A stretch of DNA of 64,000 nt from Mycobacterium europaeum. Lineage in GTDB: Bacteria; Actinomycetota; Actinomycetes; Mycobacteriales; Mycobacteriaceae. The stretch covers positions 1-64,000 of the forward strand of contig NZ_LQOU01000046.1 in assembly GCF_002102155.1 (NCBI RefSeq), given 5' to 3'. A program made the position numbers and the translations under genes. The notes under the pieces are model-generated. The model was given only the letters and a program-made list of their open reading frames with translations, ran no database searches and was not told where the DNA came from. Shown here one piece after another: positions 8,556 to 18,055 of the stretch (position 1 is the stretch's first letter; the number at the start of each line of letters is the position of its first letter).

Positions 8556-10042
8556 TGGCGGCCGGGCCGAACAAGGCGTGGTACACCAAGGCGCTGCTGT
8601 TGACGTTGGTGGGACTTGTCGCTGCGGGAACGGCTCTCGTGGTACATGCCGAGGTCTTCGGGCCCAAGATGATTACCGCATATTTCAGCTCCGCGACCGC
8701 CATCTACCCCGGCGACGAGGTACGCGTGGTCGGGGTCAAGGTGGGCACCATCAAGTCCATCGAACCCGAAGGAACCCAGGCCAAGATGACACTGGCCGTC
8801 GACCGTGATGTGCCGATCCCGGCCGACGCCAAGGCCGTGATAGTGGCACAGAACCTGGTGGCGGCACGGTATGTGCAGCTGACGCCGGCTTACGACGCCG
8901 CGGGAACCGGCGGCCCCACGATGGCCGATGGGGCGGTGATCGGCGTGCAGCGAACCGCGGTGCCCGTCGAGTGGGATCAGGTCAAAACGCAACTGATGCG
9001 GCTGGCCACCGAATTAGGTCCCGCAAGTGGCCTTTCCACCAGCTCGCTCGGGCACTTTATCGACACCGCGGCCAACGCCATGGCCGGCAACGGCGACAAG
9101 CTCCGGCGGACGATCACCGAGCTGTCTCAGGTTGGGCGCATCCTTGCCGGCGGTAGCGGCAACATCGTCGACATCATCAAGAATCTCCAGATCTTCGTTA
9201 CCGCCCTGCGTGACAGCAACGTCCAGATCGTCGAATTCCAAGACCGCCTCGCAGCGGTGAGCAGCGTCGTGGACGGTAACCGGTCAGACCTGGACGCCGC
9301 GCTGACCAACCTATCCTCGGCGGTCGGCGAGGTACGCCGATTCATCGCCGGAAGCAGAGACCAGGCCGCAGAACAGATTCAACGGCTGGCCAACGTGACG
9401 AAAAATCTCGCCGACAACCGCATGGCGGTGGAAAATCTTCTGCACGTGGCGCCCAATGCAATCGCCAACGGCTACAACATCTATAGCCCGGACTCCGGAA
9501 CGGCGCGGGGAGCCTTCGCCATGTCGAACTTCGCCAATCCGGTGGCACTGGTGTGCTCGGCGATCGGCGCGGTCAAGAATGCCACCGCGACCGAAACGGC
9601 GAAGCTGTGCGCCCAATACCTGGGCCCCGCACTGCGTTTGATCAACTTCAACTACCTGCCGATCCCGTTCAACGCCTATCTGGCCAAATCGCCGAGCCCG
9701 GACAACCTCGTCTACTCGGATCCGAACCTGATGCCCGGCGGGCCGGGCGGGGTCCCCCCCATCCCGACCGATCCACCCGCAGTATCGGCGTACACCGGCG
9801 CGGGTGACATACCACCCCCTCCGGGATGGGAATTGCCCCCGGGTCCTCCGGGAATTTACGCCCCCGACGGATTACCCGCGGACCCTTCGCCAGCGCTGTT
9901 TCCCCGTGCGCCAATCCCACCGGGAGTGCCCCGGCCAGCCCCAGTGGCCCCCGGACCGGCCAACCTGCAGGACATGCTGCTGCCGGCTGGTCCGCAACCA
10001 CCGCTGCCGGCCGCATCGCAGCCCGCCGGAGGCACACCATGA
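8552..10042 (+). CDS. mceD: MCE family protein MceD, proline-rich tail
   Basis: 496 aa, overlapping mceC by 4 nt. N-terminal anchor about 13-31, MCE domain (AIYPGDEVRVVGVKVGTI) and a needle region to about 310. From about residue 395 onward the tail is extremely proline/glycine rich (for example PPPPGWELPPGPPGIYAP), as is common in MceD proteins. Such a tail is probably disordered and may span or contact the cell wall. The NLVAARYVQLTPAY motif is shared by MceB-D subunits. Confidence 0.92.
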   Translation: MMAAGPNKAWYTKALLLTLVGLVAAGTALVVHAEVFGPKMITAYFSSATAIYPGDEVRVVGVKVGTIKSIEPEGTQAKMTLAVDRDVPIPADAKAVIVAQNLVAARYVQLTPAYDAAGTGGPTMADGAVIGVQRTAVPVEWDQVKTQLMRLATELGPASGLSTSSLGHFIDTAANAMAGNGDKLRRTITELSQVGRILAGGSGNIVDIIKNLQIFVTALRDSNVQIVEFQDRLAAVSSVVDGNRSDLDAALTNLSSAVGEVRRFIAGSRDQAAEQIQRLANVTKNLADNRMAVENLLHVAPNAIANGYNIYSPDSGTARGAFAMSNFANPVALVCSAIGAVKNATATETAKLCAQYLGPALRLINFNYLPIPFNAYLAKSPSPDNLVYSDPNLMPGGPGGVPPIPTDPPAVSAYTGAGDIPPPPGWELPPGPPGIYAPDGLPADPSPALFPRAPIPPGVPRPAPVAPGPANLQDMLLPAGPQPPLPAASQPAGGTP

Positions 10043-11286
10043 TCGACTTGCGATCAACGCGTCGTCTCGCAACGATCGCGTCATGGGTGGTGTTGACGGC
10101 GAGCGGATGCGCCTTCGATGGCCTCAATTCACTGCCTCTGCCCGGCACTGTCGGACGCGGCCAGGACGCGGTGACCTACCACGTCCAAATCGCTAACGTC
10201 GGTACACTGGAATCTAATTCGCCGGTCATGATCAACGACGTCGTCGTTGGCAGCGTGGGCAAGATGACGCTGCGCGACTGGCACGCCGACGTGGATATCT
10301 CGGTGCGTCCCGACACCGTGGTGCCGGCCAACGCTATCGCCAGGATCGGCCAGACAAGTCTGCTGGGCTCGATGCACCTGGAACTGAACCCCCCACCAGG
10401 CGTGCCCGCGGCCGGCAGGCTCGCGCCCGGGGCGACCATCGGTCTGCAACGCTCCTCGACCTATCCATCCACCGAGCAGACCCTGTCTTCGCTGTCGGTT
10501 GTCGTCAACGGTGGGGGACTGGGCAAGGTAGGCGGCCTCATCAACGAGTTCAATGCGGCACTGGGCGGGCGCGAGGACAAGATCCGTGATCTGCTGACGC
10601 ATTTGAACGACTTCGTCGGTGTTTTGGATTCCCAGCGTGACAACATCAACGCATCCATCACGGCATTGAACGCCCTGGCCGGCACCCTGGCCGGGCAAAG
10701 CGGCGTCATCACCCAAGCACTGCAACGGATTCCTCCCGCCCTGGACGTTCTGATCAAAGAGCGGCCCAGGATCACAACAGCGCTGGAAAAATTTCGGGTG
10801 TTCAGCAACACCGCTACCGGATTGATCAATGCCACGCACGCCGATCTGGTCGCCAACCTGAAGAACCTGGAGCCGACCGTGCGCGCACTCGCCGACGTCG
10901 GCCCGAGCCTCGACACCGTCCTGGCCTTCGCGCCGGCCTACCCCTACCCGCAGAACTTCATCGACCGCGCGATCCGGGGCGACTATTTGAACGAGTTCAT
11001 CACCTTCGACTTCACCATCCCGCGACTGAAGAGGGGACTGCTGCTGGGCACGCGATGGGGGCAGGAGGGAGCCACGCTGGTGCCCGCCCCGGGAGATCCC
11101 TGGTATGCCACCTTCACCAAGGATCCGCTCAACGCCCCCCTCACGGCCCCGCCCACCGCGGTGGCGACGCCGCCCATGGCCGGTCCGCCAACGCCAGCCG
11201 GCGCCCCGCTGACCACCCAACAGCTCAGCCAGCCACCGATCCCGGCGCCTACCGATTTCGTGCCACAGGATGTGGGGGACCGCTGA
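10039..11286 (+). CDS. mceE: MCE family lipoprotein MceE
   Basis: 415 aa from the ATG that overlaps the mceD stop. It has a lipoprotein signal peptide with lipobox TASGC, lipidation expected at Cys24, so this subunit is anchored by acylation like the Lpr-type MceE proteins. The MCE domain (NVGTLESNSPVMINDVVVG) and needle helix follow, with a proline-rich end from about 370. The 71 upstream codons open in this frame lie inside mceD and are a shadow. Confidence 0.93.
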   Translation: MIDLRSTRRLATIASWVVLTASGCAFDGLNSLPLPGTVGRGQDAVTYHVQIANVGTLESNSPVMINDVVVGSVGKMTLRDWHADVDISVRPDTVVPANAIARIGQTSLLGSMHLELNPPPGVPAAGRLAPGATIGLQRSSTYPSTEQTLSSLSVVVNGGGLGKVGGLINEFNAALGGREDKIRDLLTHLNDFVGVLDSQRDNINASITALNALAGTLAGQSGVITQALQRIPPALDVLIKERPRITTALEKFRVFSNTATGLINATHADLVANLKNLEPTVRALADVGPSLDTVLAFAPAYPYPQNFIDRAIRGDYLNEFITFDFTIPRLKRGLLLGTRWGQEGATLVPAPGDPWYATFTKDPLNAPLTAPPTAVATPPMAGPPTPAGAPLTTQQLSQPPIPAPTDFVPQDVGDR

Positions 11287-12872
11287 TGTTGACGCGCTTC
11301 GTCCGAATTCAGCTGACCATCTTCACCATCGCGTCGGTCATCGGGATGACCGTGATGATCGTCGAATACCTGCAAGTGCCCACCCTGCTGGGCGTCGGCC
11401 GCATGCGCGTCACGCTGGAATTGCCGGGCACCGGCGGACTTTACCGGTTTTCCAACGTGACCTATCGCGGAGTGGAGGTCGGAAAAGTCACCGACGTGCG
11501 GCCCACCCGCGCCGGCGCCGTGGCCACACTGTCGTTGAACACCAGCCCGAGAATCCCGGCGGAGCTGCGCGCAGAAGTGCTCAGCGTTTCGGCGGTCGGA
11601 GAGCAATATGTGGACCTCCAGCCAGCGACGGCGGCGGGTCCGTACCTACACGACGGTTCCATCATTCCCGCGGCACACACCTCGATCCCACAGGCCGTCG
11701 GACCGATGTTGGATCAAGTCAGCACACTGATCAACAGCGTCCCCAAGACCAAGATCAGCGGGCTGCTCGACGAAACGTTTAAGGCCTTCAACGGATCCGG
11801 GTACGACGTCGGGTCGCTGCTGGACTCCTCGTCACAACTCATCGGCGACGCCAACGCCAACGCCGAGCGGTCACGCACCCTCATCGACGACAGCCGGCCC
11901 CTGCTCGACGGCCAGGCGCAATCCGGCGACGCCATCCGCACGTGGGCGCGCAGCCTCGCCGGCATCAGCCAACAACTCGTCACCGACGACCACCAGACAC
12001 GGACGCTGCTGCGCGGGGCACCCGGCGCGGCCGATGAGGCGTCACGCCTGTTCAACCAGGTCAAGCCGACGCTGCCGATGCTCCTGGCGAACCTCACCAC
12101 GCTGGGCCAGGTCGGTGTCACCTATCACCCCTCCCTCGAACAGCTGCTGGTGTTGCTGCCGCCCACCATCGCCTCCACTCAGTCCTACGGCGCCCCCAAG
12201 AACAATCCCACCGGATTCTCGCTGGGCGACTTCACCCTTACCATCGGTGACCCGCCCGCCTGCACGGTAGGGTTCTTACCGCCGTCGTCGTGGCGGTCAC
12301 CAGAGGACACCACGGTGATCGACACTCCCGACGGCCTGTACTGCAAACTGCCGCAGGATTCACCCATTGGTGTGCGCGGCGCCCGGAACTACCCGTGCAT
12401 GGGCCATCCCGGTAAGCGCGCGCCCACGGTCGAAATCTGCAACAGCGACAAACCTTTCGAGCCGTTGGCGATCCGCCAACACGTCCTGGGTCCCTACCCC
12501 CTCGATCCGAACCTCCTCACGCAGGGCATCCCGCCCGATGACCGCGTCACCTTCGGAGACCAAATCTTCGGACCACTCGAGGGCACCCCGCCGCCAGGAC
12601 CGCTGCCGCCAGCGGCCGGCCCCGCGCCCGCGCAGCCGGATTCGCCGCCGCCCGCCCCGGCCCCAGCGCCGCCACCCGACGGTTCCGAGGGGCCAGCCCC
12701 GGCTGCCGCGCCGAGTGCCTACACACCCCAGCGGCCCGGCCCATCGGTTGCCGTCGCAACCTATGACCCGCGAACCGGGCGGTACGCCGCCCCCGACGGC
12801 ACCGTGTATCGGCAATCCGACCTGGTCCCCCACGCCGGTACGCGGTCCTGGAAAGACCTCTTCCCCACATGA
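11286..12872 (+). CDS. mceF: MCE family protein MceF, long proline-rich tail
   Basis: 528 aa; the ATG shares a base with the mceE stop. N-terminal anchor (IQLTIFTIASVIGMTVMIV), MCE domain with FSNVTYRGVEVGKVTDV, needle region, then a cysteine-containing domain (about 315-395: PPACTVGFLPP, YCKLPQ, NYPCMGHPG, VEICNS) typical of MceF. The last 110 residues are proline/alanine rich and end RSWKDLFPT; a related ending occurs in other MceF proteins. Completes the six-subunit tunnel. Confidence 0.93.
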   Translation: MLTRFVRIQLTIFTIASVIGMTVMIVEYLQVPTLLGVGRMRVTLELPGTGGLYRFSNVTYRGVEVGKVTDVRPTRAGAVATLSLNTSPRIPAELRAEVLSVSAVGEQYVDLQPATAAGPYLHDGSIIPAAHTSIPQAVGPMLDQVSTLINSVPKTKISGLLDETFKAFNGSGYDVGSLLDSSSQLIGDANANAERSRTLIDDSRPLLDGQAQSGDAIRTWARSLAGISQQLVTDDHQTRTLLRGAPGAADEASRLFNQVKPTLPMLLANLTTLGQVGVTYHPSLEQLLVLLPPTIASTQSYGAPKNNPTGFSLGDFTLTIGDPPACTVGFLPPSSWRSPEDTTVIDTPDGLYCKLPQDSPIGVRGARNYPCMGHPGKRAPTVEICNSDKPFEPLAIRQHVLGPYPLDPNLLTQGIPPDDRVTFGDQIFGPLEGTPPPGPLPPAAGPAPAQPDSPPPAPAPAPPPDGSEGPAPAAAPSAYTPQRPGPSVAVATYDPRTGRYAAPDGTVYRQSDLVPHAGTRSWKDLFPT

Positions 12873-13390
12873 GCAGCCGCTCACGCCGACGTCTTCGGAT
12901 CGCAGCCCTCATCGGCGCCGTCGTGGTCGCGATGCTGGGCACCGCACCCCCCGGCAGCGCGACCGGCGACTGGGGCCTCAACGGCACCTACACCGCGACG
13001 TCCAACGGGGAGTGGGCCAAGACCAACGAAATCTTTCACAACGAGGCCAGCATCCGAAGCATCTGGACGATCAACACGACCTGCAGTTATCCCACCGAAT
13101 GCACCGGCACGGTAGTCAGTGACTGGGGCTGGCGGGCACCGATCTATCAAACCGGCGGTGTCTGGTTCGTCAAGCACATCGTCGACAATTGGCAGCCCTG
13201 CCCGGACGGAACCGCGGTTCAGGGATTCCAGGTCTTCAGATTCGCCCCCACCAACCCCGACGGAGATGCCGTCGATCCAACCTCGGCCGTTCTCACCGGC
13301 GCCGACGAGACGACCGGCGTCAGCGGCGCCTGCGGACGAAGTAAGACATGGTTCATCAGCATGCCGTTCAAGCTCGTCAAGACGGGGTGA
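12869..13390 (+). CDS. Small secreted Mce-operon protein, family of 1980-2414
   Basis: 173 aa, overlapping mceF by 4 nt, therefore part of the operon. Sec signal peptide (arginine-rich start, hydrophobic LRIAALIGAVVVAMLGT, cleavage near GSA). The mature part has four cysteines in two probable pairs (TTCSYPTECTG and PCPDG...GACGRS) and ends MPFKLVKTG. The cysteine and tryptophan spacing resembles the secreted protein at 1980-2414. Function unknown; a periplasmic or cell-wall accessory of the importer is the reasonable guess from co-transcription. Confidence 0.85.
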   Translation: MSSRSRRRLRIAALIGAVVVAMLGTAPPGSATGDWGLNGTYTATSNGEWAKTNEIFHNEASIRSIWTINTTCSYPTECTGTVVSDWGWRAPIYQTGGVWFVKHIVDNWQPCPDGTAVQGFQVFRFAPTNPDGDAVDPTSAVLTGADETTGVSGACGRSKTWFISMPFKLVKTG

Positions 13391-13400
13391 GGGGTCGAGA

Positions 13401-13844
13401 ATGAAACCGTACATCCCCTTGCAGCATTCGGGTCGTCTTGCACTCCCACGCCTCAAAAGCATCGCGACGCAAGCGATCCTGCCCGCAGCCATGGCGGTGA
13501 CGGCCCTCGTGGCGTGCACACCCGTCCACGCGTGGGCCGAACCGTCCGCATGTGACAACCCATCCTGCGTCCCGGGTATCACCGGAGGTGTCGTGCTGGG
13601 CGCGCCGTGCCCGGACACCACCCACTTCGTGTTCGGCACCACCTCGTGGGGCCGGTTGGTCTTCTGCGGATCTCCGCGGCGTTATGAACCGCGATACTTC
13701 CGTTCCCCCTCGATGTGGGGAATCAAAGATGAGAACTCGAACTGCGAGGGCTTCGAAAACTCGGTCGCACAAGCCCCCGATGGCCTGTTCCTCACCTGCG
13801 TGTCTGTCGACGGTGCACCCCGGTGGGTTCGTGGCGACACGTAA
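13401..13844 (+). CDS. Secreted cysteine-rich hypothetical protein in mce operon
   Basis: 147 aa from the ATG at 13401, 10 nt after the previous stop, with GAGGGG upstream. A long signal region (residues 1-46, hydrophobic ILPAAMAVTALVACTPVHAWA) precedes a mature part with six cysteines, including CDNPSC near its start, enough for three disulfides. No family is recognised. Position between a secreted protein and the MmpS-like protein suggests a periplasmic or exported accessory factor of Mce transport. Confidence 0.78.
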   Translation: MKPYIPLQHSGRLALPRLKSIATQAILPAAMAVTALVACTPVHAWAEPSACDNPSCVPGITGGVVLGAPCPDTTHFVFGTTSWGRLVFCGSPRRYEPRYFRSPSMWGIKDENSNCEGFENSVAQAPDGLFLTCVSVDGAPRWVRGDT

Positions 13845-13854
13845 ATCACCCCAC

Positions 13855-14298
13855 GTGACCGTGGCGAACAATATGCTCAGGCGCCCCGCGCAGTCCCTCG
13901 CCGGGCTGGCCGCGACAATTCTCGTTGCGGCGGCCGCAGCCGCAACGCCGGTCACCCGCGCTGACGAGCCGGTGCTGCACCACGTCACCTACACCGTGAC
14001 CGCGCAGCGCCGCGTCACCGCAGACATCTACTTCCGGGACGCCGATCCACCCGGCTGGGCCGAATATAGCCACGACCCCTACCAATTCAGTCCCAAGGTC
14101 GAGGCCGACGTGGGTCCAGGCACACGGTGGACGCGGGACGTCTGGTTGGCAACTCCCGATGAATGGGCCATGGTCATCGCCACCAGCGGGATGTCGCCGG
14201 CCACGCCGGACTTTCACTGCGAACTCGCCGTGGACGGGACAGTCGTGGCCACCAACAACGGCGCCAAAGGCGCGCTGTGTTCGGTGCGTCACTGGTAA
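13855..14298 (+). CDS. Secreted MmpS-like protein in mce operon
   Basis: About 147 aa; GTG at 13855 or 13861 or ATG at 13873 could start it, none with a clear Shine-Dalgarno sequence. A signal peptide (LAGLAATILVAAAAAA) is followed by a beta-rich domain: HHVTYTVTAQRRVTADIYF, then ELAVDGTVVATNNGAKGALC. The VTY-VT opening and C-xLxVDGxVVxxNxAxGxxxC ending follow the pattern of mycobacterial MmpS proteins, which accompany MmpL lipid transporters. No mmpL is nearby. The similarity is by motif only. Confidence 0.72.
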   Translation: MTVANNMLRRPAQSLAGLAATILVAAAAAATPVTRADEPVLHHVTYTVTAQRRVTADIYFRDADPPGWAEYSHDPYQFSPKVEADVGPGTRWTRDVWLATPDEWAMVIATSGMSPATPDFHCELAVDGTVVATNNGAKGALCSVRHW

Positions 14299-14456
14299 CT
14301 CGGCGGCCACCGGTACCCAGGTGAATGCTCACTGAGCGGGAACTACAGTCCACGACCGTTTCGCCGAGGCCTATCGTGTGCTCTATTAGCCGCTGGTATC
14401 AACCAACCGCCGGGTCGGCTTCCCTCATACCCGGTGGAAACGGAGAGAGGACGGCA

Positions 14457-15299
14457 ATGCCCGCCACGAATTCATCCCCGAAACGTGACGCCGGCCCTCT
14501 CGATGTCACCTCAGAGCGGGCCGATGATGCAGACCTCATCGAAGCAGCGGAGGCAGCAGCTGCCGAAGCCGAAGCACTCGCTGCGGCTGCGCGCGCCCGC
14601 GTCCAGGCCATCCGGCAACGCCAACAGGCCGAAGCAACCGACACCGCATCGGCAGAAACCGCTGAGACCTCCGCCGACGATAGGGCAGCAACCCCCACTG
14701 ACGAAATAACCTGCGCTGCAACCCTACTCGCCGATCCCGAGCGCACCTATGGCACCGAACCGCCTGATCAAGGCGGGGCGCCACCCCGACGGCGCAGGAA
14801 GACACACTTTCGCCGCCCGAAACTAACCACAATGGTGGCTGTCATCGGGATACTGAGCACCGCGGCGCTTCTCGCAGCAAGCGCGGTCATGGTCCGACAC
14901 CACGATCAGCTGCTCAGCAAGCAACAACGGGGCGCGGAATTCACGGCTGCCGCGCGACAAGCCGTCGTCACCCTGATGTCGATTAGCGCCGACAGCGCTA
15001 AAGACGACGTACAGCGCATCATCGACAGCTCGACCGGCCAGTTCAGAGATGACTTCCGCGGCGCGGCCGACGAGTTCGTCAAAGCCGCGCAGACTGCGAA
15101 AGTCTCGACCAAGACAACTGTGCAAGCCGCGTGCCTCGAGTCCATGACCGAAGACACTGCGGTCGTGGCCGTTGCTGCCAGCTCCACGCTCACCAATACC
15201 GCCGGCGCCGCCGAGCAGCCACGCTCGTGGCGGTTGAGCGTCAAACTGGCCCGCGACGGTGGGAAAATCAAAATGTCGAGCATGGAGTTCATCCCATGA
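14457..15299 (+). CDS. Mce-associated membrane protein (first)
   Basis: 280 aa from the ATG at 14457, preceded by GGAGAGAGG. The first ~75 residues are alanine/glutamate/arginine rich and likely coiled-coil (AEALAAAARARVQAIRQR). A basic stretch PRRRRKTHFRRPK lies before a single membrane helix (about 125-145, MVAVIGILSTAALLAASAVM). The rest is a periplasmic domain of the Mce-associated type, with AACLESMTEDTAVVAVAA and an ending of KMSSMEFIP. Such proteins follow mceF in mycobacterial mce operons and are thought to stabilise the transporter. Confidence 0.85.
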   Translation: MPATNSSPKRDAGPLDVTSERADDADLIEAAEAAAAEAEALAAAARARVQAIRQRQQAEATDTASAETAETSADDRAATPTDEITCAATLLADPERTYGTEPPDQGGAPPRRRRKTHFRRPKLTTMVAVIGILSTAALLAASAVMVRHHDQLLSKQQRGAEFTAAARQAVVTLMSISADSAKDDVQRIIDSSTGQFRDDFRGAADEFVKAAQTAKVSTKTTVQAACLESMTEDTAVVAVAASSTLTNTAGAAEQPRSWRLSVKLARDGGKIKMSSMEFIP

Positions 15300-15934
15300 C
15301 CATCGGACAGCTCGAAAACCAAAGCCTCACTGACCTTGAACTCGCCCTCGCAGTGGCCGGCGACGACCAGCGCGACGACATCACCGGTGACGATCAACGG
15401 ACGACCGCGAACGACGCCACCAACAGTCGCCGCATCCGGATAGGAACCGCACTATCGCACTGGCCACTACTGATCGTCGGCCTGCTGTTGGTCGCGGCCA
15501 CTATCGCAGCCGCCGCGCTGTACTTCGGTGAATATCGACACGACCAGCAAACCAACGACTCCACAGCCAAGTCGGTGATCAGTGCGGCAAGCGAGGGAAC
15601 CGTCGCGCTGCTGTCGTATACGCCCGAGAAACTGGACAGTGACCTGGCCGGCGCAAAGTCACACCTGACCGGCGACTTCTTGACGTACTACGGCAAATTC
15701 GCCGACCAAATAGTGGCGCCCGCGGCCAAGCAGAAAGCCGTCAACACCCAAGCCGCGATCAAGCGCGCCGTCATCAGCGAATTGCACCCAGACACCGCCA
15801 GGGTATTGGTCTTCCTCGATCAAACCACAACAAGCAAGGATGCACCTGAGCCGGTTCAGACCGCCAGTAGCGTCATGGTTAGCTTAACCAAAGTCCGTGG
15901 TGCATGGCTTATTTCGGCATTCGATCCCATCTAG
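15296..15934 (+). CDS. Mce-associated membrane protein (second)
   Basis: 212 aa, overlapping the first Mce-associated gene by 4 nt. A short acidic cytoplasmic part (about 1-45), one membrane helix (WPLLIVGLLLVAATIAAAAL) and a periplasmic domain with SHLTGDFLTYYGKFADQIV and ending VRGAWLISAFDPI, the usual SnoaL-like Mce-associated fold. Last gene of the operon; the following 107 nt contain no obvious strong hairpin. Confidence 0.87.
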   Translation: MTIGQLENQSLTDLELALAVAGDDQRDDITGDDQRTTANDATNSRRIRIGTALSHWPLLIVGLLLVAATIAAAALYFGEYRHDQQTNDSTAKSVISAASEGTVALLSYTPEKLDSDLAGAKSHLTGDFLTYYGKFADQIVAPAAKQKAVNTQAAIKRAVISELHPDTARVLVFLDQTTTSKDAPEPVQTASSVMVSLTKVRGAWLISAFDPI

Positions 15935-16041
15935 GATTGCCCTCACTCCACCCGGGCGGGATTGATTCCGCTGAACGAAACATTCAGCGTATCGGCTACG
16001 AGACAATGACCGGTGTCGCATTCTCATTGAGGAGATGATTG

Positions 16042-17313
16042 ATGGCCACCCCTGAGACCCCGTCCCGCTACACTGTCATTTCTGCGGATACCCACGCCGG
16101 CGCCGACCTCCTCGAATACAAGCCGTATCTCCCGCAGGCTTTCCATGACGACTTCGACGCGTGGGCCAAGACGTATGCGAGTCCATTCGATGACTTGATC
16201 ATCGCCACCGCGAAGCGCAACTGGGACCATGAGTTGCGTATCTCCGAAATGGACGCTGACGGGGTCGCAGCGGAGCTGTTGCTGCCCAACACTGTTCCTC
16301 CCTTCTTTCCGACATCCCCCAACATCACCATCTCGTTGCCCGAGAACCGAGCGGAATTCGAACACCGCTGGGCGGGCGTGCAGGCGCACAACCGATGGCA
16401 GGTCGATTTTTGTTCGCTGGCACCCGCACGCCGGCGAGGATTGATCCAGGTATTCCCCAACGACGTTGACGCCGCACTGGACGAAATCCGTTGGGGCAAC
16501 GAGCAAGGCTGCTTTGGTGGAGTGTTGCTGCCCCCGGTATCGCCGGGCGACCCCAATGTCGCCCCGCTGTTCCACACTCGATATGAGCCGATTTGGCGGT
16601 TGTGCAGCGAACTGGATCTGACGATCGTGCAGCACGGCGGCCCCGGAAGTCCGGCAATGCCCATGGATCAGCCGGCATCCAACGCCGTGCTCATTACGGA
16701 AATGGCGTTGTGGGCACAGCGGACCCTGGGACATCTCATCCTGGCCGGGGTTTTCGAGCGTCACCCCACGCTGAGGTTCGCCCCCACCGAGCAGGGCACA
16801 CTGTGGGTGCAGCAGCAACTGATGATGCTCGATGCGATGGTGCCGACGATGAAGTCCGAAGCCGGCAACCGCACGTACGGCATGTTCGGTGGTTCCTCGG
16901 TCGATGGGCTTACCCTCACGCCGAGTCAGTACGCCCAGCGGAACTGCTACCTGGCCAGCGAATTGGCGCCCTTCGAATCAGTCATGATCGATTTCATGGG
17001 TGCAGACCACATTCTGTGGGGAAGCGACTACCCGCACGAGGAGGGCTTCGCTCCGCAATCCAGGCTGGCCATCCGGTGGGCGCTACACAACAGATCGGAA
17101 AGCGAGTGCCGAAAAATTCTGGCGGAGAATGCGGCCCGGCTGTACCGATTCGACCTCGACGCGCTGGCACCGATTGCAGCCGAGATCGGGCCGACCGTGG
17201 CCGAAGTGCATACGCCCCTCGAAGACACCGGGTACCGCGCCCCAGCCGCATTCGGCTACCGCCCTTTCGAAGGCGGACTCGCGTTGAAGCGCCTCGCTCC
17301 CCAACGCCAGTAA
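16042..17313 (+). CDS. Amidohydrolase family protein (PF04909-type)
   Basis: 423 aa from the ATG at 16042 with GGAG 7 nt upstream. TIM-barrel metal-dependent hydrolase features: SADTHAG (residues 14-20, N-terminal metal motif), a central IVQHGGPG histidine, ILAGVFERHP, and WGSDYPHEEG near residue 330 supplying the catalytic aspartate. This is the ACMSD/2-amidohydrolase group, which decarboxylates or hydrolyses diverse ring-derived substrates. It lies 107 nt after the mce operon on the same strand and could share its substrate range, but has its own ribosome site. Substrate unknown. Confidence 0.88.
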   Translation: MATPETPSRYTVISADTHAGADLLEYKPYLPQAFHDDFDAWAKTYASPFDDLIIATAKRNWDHELRISEMDADGVAAELLLPNTVPPFFPTSPNITISLPENRAEFEHRWAGVQAHNRWQVDFCSLAPARRRGLIQVFPNDVDAALDEIRWGNEQGCFGGVLLPPVSPGDPNVAPLFHTRYEPIWRLCSELDLTIVQHGGPGSPAMPMDQPASNAVLITEMALWAQRTLGHLILAGVFERHPTLRFAPTEQGTLWVQQQLMMLDAMVPTMKSEAGNRTYGMFGGSSVDGLTLTPSQYAQRNCYLASELAPFESVMIDFMGADHILWGSDYPHEEGFAPQSRLAIRWALHNRSESECRKILAENAARLYRFDLDALAPIAAEIGPTVAEVHTPLEDTGYRAPAAFGYRPFEGGLALKRLAPQRQ

Positions 17314-17545
17314 ACGCGGTCTCTCACGAGAATCTCAAAAGCCCAGTGCATAAAACTTGCCTGGGATTAGGCTCCGCGTCACCCGGTAGAGCGGTCTTGT
17401 GCAGTGCGCTGTTTCCGGCCTACTGCGGCGGTTGTCTCGGTGTTAGATCCAGAGTCGGACGTGGTGATGGGGGCCGCCCGGCACAACCGTTCGGTTCCAG
17501 GATCCGCCGTAGAGGTGAGCGCCTTTGATGTCTGTGCCTATGAAG

Positions 17546-18034
17546 TTATGAAGGCTCTTCTTTGGCGGCTTTGGCGGCGGAGTCTTCTGTGGCGAGATGG
17601 TGCAGGACGCGTTCGTTGAGGGCGGCGAGTATGTCGAGTTCAGCCGGGCTGAGCAGGTCGATGAAGTTCCGGCGGACATCCTCGACGTGGGCGGGCGCCG
17701 CCTTCTCGATGGCGGCGCGGCCAGCCGGTAGCAGGCAGACCATGGTGCTGCGGGCGTCGTCGGGGTTGGGCTCGCGGCGGATCAGCCCGCCATTCTGCAT
17801 GCGCCGCACCTGATGGGAGACACGGCTCTTCTCCCAACCCAGGGCGTGGCACAGCTCGTGCGCGGGCATGCGGTCCCCGTCGTGACTCGAGAGCACCGCG
17901 AGGATCTCGTAGTCGGCCCCGGATAAGCCGGACTTCTGCAGGCCCCGACTCAGGTGCACGTCGAGCCGATGATGCGCGTGCTGGAAGGCGCGCCAGGCAC
18001 GGTCTTCACGAGGGTTCAGCCAGTTCGGTTCCAT
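17546..18034 (-). CDS. MarR family transcriptional regulator
   Basis: 162 aa from the ATG at 18034; an upstream ATG at 18064 sits inside the operator and is less likely. A winged-helix MarR fold: helix with LSGADYEILAVL, HTH around MPAHELCHALGWEKSRVSHQVRRM, and wing IRREPNPDDARSTMVCLL. Divergently placed 94 nt from an NADP-binding oxidoreductase, with two near-identical palindromes between them, so it probably represses both itself and that gene and is released by a small ligand or oxidant. High GC and compact style resemble streptomycete MarR/oxidoreductase pairs; acquisition by transfer is possible. Confidence 0.9.
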   Translation of the reverse strand: MEPNWLNPREDRAWRAFQHAHHRLDVHLSRGLQKSGLSGADYEILAVLSSHDGDRMPAHELCHALGWEKSRVSHQVRRMQNGGLIRREPNPDDARSTMVCLLPAGRAAIEKAAPAHVEDVRRNFIDLLSPAELDILAALNERVLHHLATEDSAAKAAKEEPS

Positions 18035-18055
18035 CGAGCCCCACTCTACCCGATT

